A DNA stretch of 12,830 bases, from NCBI GenBank assembly GCA_944372725.1, contig CALWAA010000014.1:1-12830 (forward strand). Direction: 5' to 3'. The notes beneath the pieces were generated by a model, which did not search any database, had not been told where the DNA came from, and saw only the letters and a program-made list of their open reading frames with translations. The stretch comes from an uncultured Bacilli bacterium. GTDB lineage: Bacteria > Bacillota_I > Bacilli_A > RF39 > UBA660. The translations under genes were made by a program, and so were the position numbers. Below, in pieces: positions 1 to 7,600 of the stretch. Each line of letters begins with the position of its first letter. Position 1 is the stretch's first letter.

Positions 1-21
1 CTAAGATTTAGCTTCTATCTT

Positions 22-49
22 AACATAAGGAAGTGTCGAATTTTGTCAA
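22..49 (-). promoter_or_regulatory. Possible promoter for a gene beyond the left edge
   Basis: Reading on the minus strand, TTGACA (plus-strand 44-49) is followed after 16 bases by TATGTT (plus-strand 22-27), a 6/6 and a 4/6 match to sigma-A boxes. It lies just past the terminator of the pilin-like gene, where the next minus-strand gene would need a promoter. A competing plus-strand reading exists (TTGTCA 43-48, 17 bases, TATAAA 66-71), but it would fire antisense into the terminator. Positions 1-84 contain no gene. Confidence 0.35.
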
Positions 50-84
50 ACCGTGGAAAACCCTTTATAAAAGTTTTAAAAATG

Positions 85-110
85 AAAAAAAAGAATGATT
101 GTCATCATTC
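85..110 (-). terminator. Rho-independent terminator after the two-TM small protein
   Basis: On the minus strand a perfect 7-bp stem (GAATGAT / ATCATTC, plus-strand 93-99 and 104-110) with a 4-nt loop is followed by an unbroken run of eight T (plus-strand A at 85-92). The hairpin begins one base past the stop codon of the small pilin-like gene. It should end both the short transcript from the gene's own promoter and any read-through from the operon upstream. Confidence 0.92.
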
Positions 111-111
111 A

Positions 112-468
112 TTAATTTGCTTCGTCAACGTATCCTTCACACTCAGTACCGCCAGGATTAGTAATACAAGCAGAACACTTATCGTATTCTTTTCTATTAT
201 CATTAAACTCACCAACTAAACTGAATATTGCCCCTACTAAAGTTGGAATAAAGAAAATAATAATACCCGCAATTGCTCTCATAACTAAAGATTTTACAGA
301 TTTTTTAATCTCATCATCTTTACTTGCTACAACAGCCTTTCCTAAGTCTATCATACCAAAAACAATGATTACAATTGGAATAACTATTTTAAATACCCAT
401 AAAACCCATCCAATAATTTGCCAAATTGGCGATAAGCTTGTACAAATAGAAGGTGCCATAATTAACAT
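112..468 (-). CDS. Small two-TM VirB2/TrbC-like pilin candidate
   Basis: Small membrane protein of 118 residues, or 120 if the upstream ATG at 472-474 is used. Residue numbers follow the 120-residue reading. TM helix 1 is about 17-42 and TM helix 2 about 67-88. Between them is a charged loop containing KDDEIKKSVK, and after them a hydrophilic tail with Cys100, Cys103 and Cys112; Cys11 precedes helix 1. This layout, two helices with a short positively charged cytoplasmic loop and both ends outside, resembles VirB2/TrbC-type T4SS pilins. It lacks a type III prepilin leader, so it is not a classical Flp pilin. The ATG at 466-468 is preferred because GAGAGG sits 7 bases before it but only 1 base before the first ATG. 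The gene is last in the appendage locus and has its own promoter and terminator, which suits a highly expressed structural subunit. Pilin function is inferred from layout and context. A two-helix accessory membrane protein remains possible. Confidence 0.72.
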   Translation of the reverse strand: MLIMAPSICTSLSPIWQIIGWVLWVFKIVIPIVIIVFGMIDLGKAVVASKDDEIKKSVKSLVMRAIAGIIIFFIPTLVGAIFSLVGEFNDNRKEYDKCSACITNPGGTECEGYVDEAN

Positions 469-475
469 ACACATT

Positions 476-481
476 CCTCTC
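476..481 (-). promoter_or_regulatory. Ribosome binding site that decides the pilin-like start
   Basis: GAGAGG on the minus strand lies 7 bases from the ATG at 466-468 and only 1 base from the ATG at 472-474. The downstream ATG is therefore the likely start, which removes two residues from the longest reading. Confidence 0.7.
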
Positions 482-498
482 TTTCTAAATCTATATTC

Positions 499-527
499 AT
501 TTTATCTTAATTTATGTATATTGTCAA
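499..527 (-). promoter_or_regulatory. Strong sigma-A promoter of the pilin-like gene
   Basis: Minus-strand TTGACA (plus-strand 522-527), a 17-base spacer and TAAAAT (plus-strand 499-504): a near-perfect sigma-A promoter in the short gap between tadC and the pilin-like gene. The predicted transcript starts near 492 and has a very short leader. A second TTGACA copy lies 23 bases upstream (plus-strand 545-550) with no good -10 of its own. No terminator is visible between tadC and this promoter, so operon read-through is also possible. Confidence 0.85.
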
Positions 528-557
528 GTTTTTACGCTTTTTTATGTCAATTTTTGT

Positions 558-1346
558 CTAAACATTCATGAGCAATAATACTGCAAAGATAAGAAGAACC
601 ATAACTCCCAAACCAGTAGCAATAAGCATACTCATTGTTTTTCCTTCCATCTTATCTAAACGATTTTTATATTTTGTTTCTCTTGCCTTCTGTTGTAAAT
701 TAGATATTGTCCTAGAAAAAGCAAGCAATTGTTCTTGTTTTCTCTCTTGTCTACCTAAACTTAAACGATAAAGCAAACGCATCATTCTCATAGAATCACG
801 AACAGGATATTTTCTTGCAAAATTCATATAAGGTTCAATTGTATCATCACCGGCATTAATCGCACTAATAAGTTCTTTTAGACCATCCTTAAAAATATCC
901 GGTGCATCTTCTAAAGATTTACCAATTGCTACTGGTACAGTATAGTGTTGAATTAAAATTTCAAGTCCCTTTAAATAATAAGGTAACATAGTATCAATCT
1001 CATGCAAATGTTTTTTATAATAATTTTTTAAATTAATATAATCCAACTTGAAGAAAACAAAACCAACTACAATACAAACTAAAGCATAAACATAAGACAT
1101 ATTTGATATAAGTAAACAAAATACTAATACAATTACAATTAAAGTATTTCTTATTCTTTTATTAAAAAGCAAATCTGGATTGACAGAATCACCATATTTG
1201 GCTTTTACATAAAAATCCCAATCACTTTCCTTTAATCTTCTTAAATACATCTCATTATCAGCAACTAATTTATTAATACTAATCTTACCACTATAAGTAA
1301 GGATAAAGAATATAATTACCGCAATAATAGCTATTTCTATTTGCAT
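558..1346 (-). CDS. tadC: TadC-like GspF-family membrane platform protein
   Basis: A 262-residue inner-membrane protein of the type II secretion F / TadC type, expected to form the membrane platform on which the TadA ATPase acts. Hydrophobic segments are at about 2-17, 67-82, 84-100 and 238-260. The cytoplasmic part at about 110-235 has the GspF-like pattern of an amphipathic helical bundle (LPYYLKGLEILIQ, then YPVRDSMRMMRLLYRLSLG), followed by a long basic helix (QQKARETKYKNRLDKMEGKT) leading into the last TM helix. Its ATG follows the TadB stop after one base (TAGTATG), so translation is probably coupled. Identification rests on topology, the helical pattern and the place right after tadA and tadB. 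Overall sequence similarity to classical TadC looks low. Confidence 0.78.
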   Translation of the reverse strand: MQIEIAIIAVIIFFILTYSGKISINKLVADNEMYLRRLKESDWDFYVKAKYGDSVNPDLLFNKRIRNTLIVIVLVFCLLISNMSYVYALVCIVVGFVFFKLDYINLKNYYKKHLHEIDTMLPYYLKGLEILIQHYTVPVAIGKSLEDAPDIFKDGLKELISAINAGDDTIEPYMNFARKYPVRDSMRMMRLLYRLSLGRQERKQEQLLAFSRTISNLQQKARETKYKNRLDKMEGKTMSMLIATGLGVMVLLIFAVLLLMNV

Positions 1347-1347
1347 A

Positions 1348-2244
1348 CTACTCTACCCCCACATTATCATTATAATACTTTTCACCTGTTAAAAGAAAAT
1401 AACAATTAATAATAATAATACCATGTAATACTAGATGAACATACCATAAATCTAAAAGTTGCAAATAACTTTCTTTACCTAGTAGTACTTGCATAACTAA
1501 TACCAGCAAAAACAATACCATGGCAAAAGTAATAAACTTAGTATGGAACTGTTTTCTATCCATTTGGTCACGATAGACACCCTCAACTAAAGAGTCGATA
1601 TCCATACTCATATTTTCCAAAGATTCACCAGAGTCTTTTGCACCTTCTTTGGTAATCTGTAAGAAAAGTTGATGCATATTTTTTACCATATAATAAGGAT
1701 ATTTTTGATTAAAGTATTCAATAGATTCATCAATTGTACCATTTTGATAAGACATATTAATCATCGTTTTAACATCTTCCAAAACAGGGTCTTCCAAAAT
1801 TCCAGAATCTCGAACACCTTCAAGTGATTTAACAAAACTTTGAGTTGTATTAAATTCCATAATAACATTAGTTGTATATATTTGAATTTGTTCAAATAAA
1901 TATTCACTATAAATTCTTTTACTTCTAAGAAAAGCTAAATAAGGAATTAAAGCAATCGCTATACCAGCATAAATAATGACTACGATTAAACTATAAAAGT
2001 AAAGATAAGCAATTGCGGCGGCAATCCCACCAATTACAATAATTTGTAAAGTATAATCTTTAAGAGTATAATCTTGCTTTAAATCTTTCATTTTAGCACT
2101 AATCGTTTTATAACTATAAGGAGCATATTTTTCATATACAACTCCAAATTGTGACTTAACAAACTTATAAAAGGTTTCCGAGCCATCATTTTTACGATAT
2201 ATAATAATAAACATTGCTATCAAAAATATAATTACAAATTCCAT
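1348..2244 (-). CDS. tadB: TadB-like GspF-family membrane platform protein
   Basis: A 298-residue membrane protein with hydrophobic stretches at about 3-16, 67-105 (probably two helices), 236-256 and 266-286. The segment at about 115-235 is a cytoplasmic helical domain of the T2SSF kind (FEQIQIYTTNVIMEF, then SLEGVRDSGILEDPVLEDV and the acidic stretch ESLENMSMDIDSLVEGV). It is the first of two adjacent F-family proteins, as in tad loci where TadB and TadC form the inner-membrane complex with the ATPase. A strong AGGAGGAGGG ribosome binding site (plus-strand 2249-2258) abuts the end of the ATPase gene, whose stop codon lies 14 bases upstream of this ATG. The exact partner-by-partner equivalence with TadB is inferred from gene order. 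Confidence 0.78.
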   Translation of the reverse strand: MEFVIIFLIAMFIIIYRKNDGSETFYKFVKSQFGVVYEKYAPYSYKTISAKMKDLKQDYTLKDYTLQIIVIGGIAAAIAYLYFYSLIVVIIYAGIAIALIPYLAFLRSKRIYSEYLFEQIQIYTTNVIMEFNTTQSFVKSLEGVRDSGILEDPVLEDVKTMINMSYQNGTIDESIEYFNQKYPYYMVKNMHQLFLQITKEGAKDSGESLENMSMDIDSLVEGVYRDQMDRKQFHTKFITFAMVLFLLVLVMQVLLGKESYLQLLDLWYVHLVLHGIIIINCYFLLTGEKYYNDNVGVE

Positions 2245-2257
2245 GATTACCCTCCTC

Positions 2258-3346
2258 CTATAAAGTCTCTATTGCCTCTTGCTTTTTATCATTCAAATGA
2301 AATAAATCTTCATCCAAAATAACTCCCTGAATTGATAAATAATCTCTTAAATGCTTTGTTGGATTATTTAAAGTGAATTTTCCATCTAATGTTTTTTGAT
2401 AAATTGTATTAACTTTCGGTTTATTATCATCATCTACATAAAATTCACATATTTCCATAATTTCTCTTTGAAATCTACCAAACTTAGCACTCATATAACC
2501 TTTAACATAAATACCAATTTGTACATATCTATGAATTGTTGTTACAAATTGCTCAACATCGATATTTGATTCAATCAAACTATACATACGCATTGGAATT
2601 AATGCCGCTTTATCTGAGTGGATAGTTGAAATAATATGGTGTCCTGAAGAAATCGAGTTACGAACAGCCATAACAGCTTCGGCACTACGAACTTCGGATA
2701 ACAATATCCAAATAGGGTTTTGTCTCATACAAGTAACAAGTACATCTGAATAACTAGCAATATTATTTGTCTTCATAGCAACAATATCCCGATGAGGAAA
2801 TATTCGGTCTAAGTGTAATTCCAAAGTATCCTCAATCGTAATAATTTTCTCGTTTTCTTTAGTCGTACTTGCTAAATATTTTACAAGCTCAGTTTTACCA
2901 CTACCAGTTTCTCCACTTACAATGATATTAGCATGCCCTTGTACACAATTAAGAAGAAAATCAAGTAAATCAGCACTAACATATTCTTCTTTAATTAATT
3001 TATCGCGATTTAAACGAATTTTAGCTGGAGTTTTACGAATAACTAAAGCAATACCGTTTGTCGCAATGGAATCATGAATGAAGTTAAGACGAAGTTCTGT
3101 GGATTCAGCATCTAAAAAAGGATGTGCCATATTGAATGTTTTTCCCATTACATTAGAACATTGGAAAGCAAGTTTTTCAATTAAAGCATTATTTATCTCA
3201 GGTCTTTCCACACGATACACCCCTTTAGATAAACTCTTTAACCACAACTGTCCGCCATTTGTATAAGAAATATCGGTAATATCATCAATATCGATAAATT
3301 CTTTAAGTGGACCAAAGTCTATTTGCGAGAATATAGCATCATTCAT
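2258..3346 (-). CDS. tadA: CpaF/TadA-type secretion ATPase
   Basis: A 362-residue hexameric-type ATPase of the VirB11/GspE superfamily, CpaF/TadA branch, which powers pilus assembly or secretion from the cytoplasmic face. The Walker A motif GETGSGKT is at 145-152. The Asp box is ITIEDTLELHL (169-179). The Walker B/second acidic region is RQNPIWILLSEVRSAEA (208-224), and the His box is HIISTIHSDKA (236-246). The catalytic-type glutamate (E218) and arginine (R220) are kept. The usual CpaF signature GEVRG reads SEVRS here, with both glycines replaced by serine, marking a divergent member. The N-terminal part is short, without the long extension of proteobacterial CpaF. The start is supported by AAGGAGGTG (plus-strand 3352-3360). 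It sits between the CpaB-like gene and tadB, the usual tad order. Confidence 0.93.
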   Translation of the reverse strand: MNDAIFSQIDFGPLKEFIDIDDITDISYTNGGQLWLKSLSKGVYRVERPEINNALIEKLAFQCSNVMGKTFNMAHPFLDAESTELRLNFIHDSIATNGIALVIRKTPAKIRLNRDKLIKEEYVSADLLDFLLNCVQGHANIIVSGETGSGKTELVKYLASTTKENEKIITIEDTLELHLDRIFPHRDIVAMKTNNIASYSDVLVTCMRQNPIWILLSEVRSAEAVMAVRNSISSGHHIISTIHSDKAALIPMRMYSLIESNIDVEQFVTTIHRYVQIGIYVKGYMSAKFGRFQREIMEICEFYVDDDNKPKVNTIYQKTLDGKFTLNNPTKHLRDYLSIQGVILDEDLFHLNDKKQEAIETL

Positions 3347-3382
3347 ATAAGCACCTCCTTTTTATTTATTCTTTTATTTAAA

Positions 3383-4231
3383 TTATTCTGTCGTTGTTGG
3401 TGTATTAGTATTACCACCAGTTGTTGTAGTACTACCAGATGTAGTTTGGTCTGGAATTTCTTGAGCATAAGAACGAATTAAATTTCGTAGATATTCACTA
3501 GATACAGCTGTTTCTCCAGGGTTACTAGTATAAGATGCATTTCTTGGTACTGGAACTAATTCCAAACTACTAATTTCTGTTGAAACACTAAGTAACCAGA
3601 ACAAATCATCTGGAACTGCAAATAAAAGTTCTGATGGTGTCTCTATCTCACTAGTTAAGAAAACACTATTACCTTGAGTATCACGAACATCCAAAATTTC
3701 AATACTTTCAATTAATTTACCAAAAACAATTCGATTATCCGTACCATTCATTCTTACATATAAATCAATATAATCTCCAGGGTACATTGAATTACCATAA
3801 GTAGTATGAATATTTACAGACATAGTAAACAAAGTATAACCATCCGGAATATTCTCTGTAACTTTTTTAGAAAGTCTATTACACTCTATAGTTTGCTCTC
3901 CATAAAAGAAAGCTCCTTCCGGAATGCTAGTTCCATAGTTAACACATACTGGGTTAGAACTATTTACTAATTGACTTGTTTGGGTAATTAAATTATCATT
4001 GGAAGAAACGAAATTTCTTAATACCTCAGTCGTATTAATCATTTCTTGTGTAATTTCTGAAGTAGCTGTAATTGTTTGTCTAGCATATGGTACCATAACA
4101 GTATCAATTGCTTGGTCAACACGCCAATTATAACCAATATATAAAACTACAATTCCTAGCAACACACCAAGTATAGTAATTGTGTTCTTATTTGATAAAA
4201 ATCTTTTAATTGTCGTTACTATATTTCCCAT
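3383..4231 (-). CDS. cpaB: CpaB/RcpC-like SAF-domain protein
   Basis: A 282-residue membrane-anchored extracytoplasmic protein. A single TM helix lies at about 18-34. An SAF-type domain follows: VMVPYARQTITATSEITQEMI at about 45-65 and IPEGAFFYGE at about 103-112. The RcpC/CpaB signature region is at about 130-230, with GYTLFTMSVNIHTTYG, then YPGDYIDLYVRM at 150-161 and KLIESIEILDVRD at 172-184. The tail (263-282) is low-complexity Thr/Gly/Ser. Cys96 and Cys117 could form one disulfide within the SAF region. In diderm tad systems CpaB/RcpC works in the periplasm near the secretin; here no secretin is seen, so it would act on the outer face of the membrane or within the wall. An AGGAGGA ribosome binding site overlaps the stop codon of the preceding gene, indicating tight operon packing. 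Confidence 0.85.
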   Translation of the reverse strand: MGNIVTTIKRFLSNKNTITILGVLLGIVVLYIGYNWRVDQAIDTVMVPYARQTITATSEITQEMINTTEVLRNFVSSNDNLITQTSQLVNSSNPVCVNYGTSIPEGAFFYGEQTIECNRLSKKVTENIPDGYTLFTMSVNIHTTYGNSMYPGDYIDLYVRMNGTDNRIVFGKLIESIEILDVRDTQGNSVFLTSEIETPSELLFAVPDDLFWLLSVSTEISSLELVPVPRNASYTSNPGETAVSSEYLRNLIRSYAQEIPDQTTSGSTTTTGGNTNTPTTTE

Positions 4232-4240
4232 TTTATCCTC

Positions 4241-4657
4241 CTAATCTCTATTATAATTTTCAGCATGAATTTGAATAATAGCATCTATTCTTGTTGTTGT
4301 ATCATAATCTCCTGCCGAAATAAAGTTTGTTCCACTATTAGATTTAATTTCAACACTTACCTTTGGTGGAGCTTCATAAATAGCATAGAAATTTACTTCA
4401 TAAGTATCATTAACACCCATAACTTCAGCTGTCATACGAAGAAAAACTTCCATAAATTTTTCTTTATTGATTTTAATTTCATTATAATCACGATAATATC
4501 CATAATCAACAGCTTCTAACATTGCCGCATCAGTTATTTCTCTTATCGCATACCTATCTTGGGTTGTGTTAGTTGTTATGCCTTGCACTGAAATCATAAG
4601 ACCAACAATTGCAACACCCATAACAACTAACCAATAGCCCCAATAAGAACTTTGCAT
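4241..4657 (-). CDS. TadE-like single-TM pseudopilin candidate
   Basis: A 138-residue protein with an N-terminal hydrophobic helix (about 7-26) starting almost at the first residue, and an extracytoplasmic mixed alpha/beta domain (about 30-138). The helix is followed by a long predicted helix (TQDRYAIREITDAAMLEAVDYGYY) and then beta-rich sequence. This plan, short N terminus, one TM, an AlaAla-containing helix and a small globular domain, is that of TadE/TadF-type minor pseudopilins. I see no prepilin peptidase site with Glu at +5, so the assignment is by topology and position. It contains no cysteine, unlike its exported neighbours. It lies 17 bases after the end of the large surface protein and 9 bases before the CpaB-like gene. 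It may be a minor subunit or an assembly factor. Confidence 0.6.
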   Translation of the reverse strand: MQSSYWGYWLVVMGVAIVGLMISVQGITTNTTQDRYAIREITDAAMLEAVDYGYYRDYNEIKINKEKFMEVFLRMTAEVMGVNDTYEVNFYAIYEAPPKVSVEIKSNSGTNFISAGDYDTTTRIDAIIQIHAENYNRD

Positions 4658-4674
4658 TATTTAACTCCCCTTTC

Positions 4675-7600
4675 CTACTTCCATGAAGGGCCAATCATAT
4701 CTTCTTCAGATATGCCACCACTCCATGTAGTAAAGTATTCAGTATTGTCATCACGAACAGTACGATAATTATTACCCATTATCAAGCTTCGGTCATTAAC
4801 AACATCAATATTATTAATATAATCAACGCCGTCATACTCTACTCGACCTTCTAATAATCCAGTAATAAATGAACTATAACAAGCTATTTCTTCATAACCA
4901 TCAAGTGCATAACAAGAAAGTGTACTGTTAGAATATCCTCCATGAGCCTCAGCATCATCATTATATTGCTTTATAGCTCTAGCAACACTAGGAGTAATAG
5001 TAACACTAAAGATTGGTTCTTCTTCGTAAATCGCATTACCAGCATCTTGTATCTCATCGATTGTTGTTGCCGCCTTATCATTTGCATCACGATTCCAGTT
5101 ATATGAATTTGTACCATCAGGGAATAAATTAGATAAAGATACAACCCTTTCAATTAACGATGTACCAGCATCACTATCATAAATACATCCAGCTCCAATA
5201 CAATCGGCAATACAATCATCACCATCGCACTCATAATCACAGTTTGGACCAATACAATCGGCAATACAATCATCACCAGTACATTCTGTATCAAAATCAC
5301 AGACAATGGTATCTCCATCAGTAATACCCATATTAACTAGATAAGAACATGCATATTGAACAGTACCATTCTCATCAACAAATTCACCATAATCATCTTG
5401 ATTTATAACAGCGTCATTACCACCAATTAGTCTTCCCAAATTATCATCTTGAGCTTGATCATAATATTCACCTAAATCAGTCATATTAACGGTATATTTA
5501 TAAATACCACGTCTCGTACTCAAACTAACAGGTAAACCATTTTCAATAGCAACCGTATTATCTCCTGGTGTATCAGTAATCTCTCCAGTAGGATAAATAT
5601 TATAGAATAAAGTATCAGGAAGATATGTTGCATCTACTTCTGAAGTAAGCTTTTTATATCTTGCATCAGAAACTTGGAATTCTTGTGTATCACAACCATC
5701 TTCAGTACATATTACATAATCGAAAGTAGTCTTACGGTTAGATGAAGATGTACTACCATCACAAGCATCATAACTCGTACCAACTAAATCCGGATAATCA
5801 ATTCTATTTTGAACACCAGCTATATTACAATACCATTCTGAATTATTAGGACCATCAACTACTGAACTCATAGTACCATAATTATTATAGAAATCAGCTA
5901 AATAACTTTCTTCATAATCATAATAAACTTCCGGATTATAATTAAGTTCAGTATCCCAATTAGTACAATCATCATACATAGCAATAATCTCATTACGATC
6001 TTCAACCAATTGATTCAATTCTCTTAAAGCGGTATCCATAAGAGTAGTGATATTTTCACGAAGAGTATCTTCATCACCAGGAACAGCACTACAATCATGA
6101 TCACAAGAAGAACTACTTGAACCACCATCATCACCAGGTCCATATACCCTTTGGAATAAACCATCATCATTATACACGTCATATACGCCAATACGCGTAG
6201 CAGTAGGTCGCCTATCAATTTCTACAATTCCGGTATCTTCATCTACATCATAAGTTATTCTATCATAATAACCGTCAACATAGAAACCTTTTGCCCAACA
6301 ACCAAAACATTCACCAGTAAGTGCAGTACAGCATTGCCAACCACTATATTGTCTATCATTTTCAGAAATATTATCTAAAGCAGTAGCCCAGTTTAAATAT
6401 TCATTATATTTATCAATAATTCTTGACTGAATATCAGCCATATCCTCATTATATTGTTCACGAGCAATTGTGTTTGTATAACAAGTTTTAGTTCCTTCTA
6501 CAGCTGCTTTAAATGTAAAGTATCTACCAGCATTTACAAGTTTAGCTGTAGGCATTGTCATTAAATAATCTTCTTTACAAGAAACAGCACAATATTTATT
6601 TTGTTCTAAAGTATAAGAATTGCCCATTTCATCAGTAGCTCCAGCAATAGTTGAAGCTCCAGCATCTCCATTAGCTTCTGCTTGTCCATCAATTTGATCA
6701 ACGAAACAAGCTCTAACATTTTCTGGACCAGTAATATTAACTTCCCAATCATCTAAAGGAGAAACTATTAAATTATTGTTAGCATCACAACAATTAAATG
6801 TATCAACGGTTGTACCACATTCAACTTCACAAACTTCTCCATATTCTCTACAAGCATCTTGATTGCCAGCAGCACACTCTACTTCTAATTCAGCACATTC
6901 ACCACAATCAGCTGCAAACAATTCTTGACAAGCAGTACCAGATAAACTTCCTGTTTGATTTACTTCAGCAAGACAAGCCTCAATTAAATCATCACAATCA
7001 CAAGCTTCAATCAAACGAGTAGAATAAGGACTACTCCAAGTAGCAAGGCCTGAACTTTCTTGATTATCTCCAGCAGGTTCAATACCCAAATATCTTTGTT
7101 TTTGAGAAGTACCAGAATACCAAATAGTAGCAACATAACCACTATATTTATTTTGTATCTCGGTAGAATATGAACCATTAATTGAATATTCAATTTCAGA
7201 ATCTCCACAAGATAAAGTATCATAATAATCAGATTCTACAAATCCTTCAAAATGTACAGTTAAAGTAATTTCCGTTGGCTCTGTAAAATCATATTCAGAA
7301 CCACCGCCTAATAAGTTAACACCAAATAACTGTGCTATATCTTGACCAGCATTAGTAGTTTCATATTCAAGATAATCACCAATCTTAATAGATTTAACAT
7401 AATAATCAAGTCCTTCTGGAACATGATCCATAGTAATACCATCAATCGTAAATGTATCACTACCATTATTAGTTAATCCTGAAACAATAATAGTATGCGT
7501 AACATCTCTTTCTACCATAGTTCCAACAGAATCTTCAGTTGTTTCTATTTCTGTTGATACTGGTAAAGTTGTAGTTGTATCTACATTTCCACCTTCACTG

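Noticed and set aside
43..71. Plus-strand promoter-like pair TTGTCA-17-TATAAA with a short ORF from 82
   Set aside because: It would read antisense into the terminator and the pilin-like gene. The 45-codon ORF has no ribosome binding site. Probably chance in AT-rich DNA, though an antisense RNA cannot be excluded.
365..571. Plus-strand open frame of about 68 codons antisense to the pilin-like gene
   Set aside because: No ribosome binding site, overlaps the strong pilin promoter and coding region, and its composition mirrors the opposite-strand gene.
4971..5153. Alternative minus-strand frame inside the giant gene (similar ones at 6024-6218 and 7011-7223)
   Set aside because: Out-of-frame shadows inside one long continuous coding frame with a clear signal peptide; no start signals of their own.
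5195..5278. Two identical 30-base direct repeats separated by 24 bases, resembling a minimal CRISPR array
   Set aside because: The repeat lies in frame within the giant protein and encodes the duplicated CxGxxCxx[DE] block with an 18-residue period. It is a coding repeat with no further copies and no cas genes.
6798..7022. Plus-strand open frame of about 74 codons rich in His, Gln and Leu
   Set aside because: It is the mirror of the cysteine- and Asp-rich segment of the giant protein on the minus strand, has no ribosome binding site and its odd composition follows from that.
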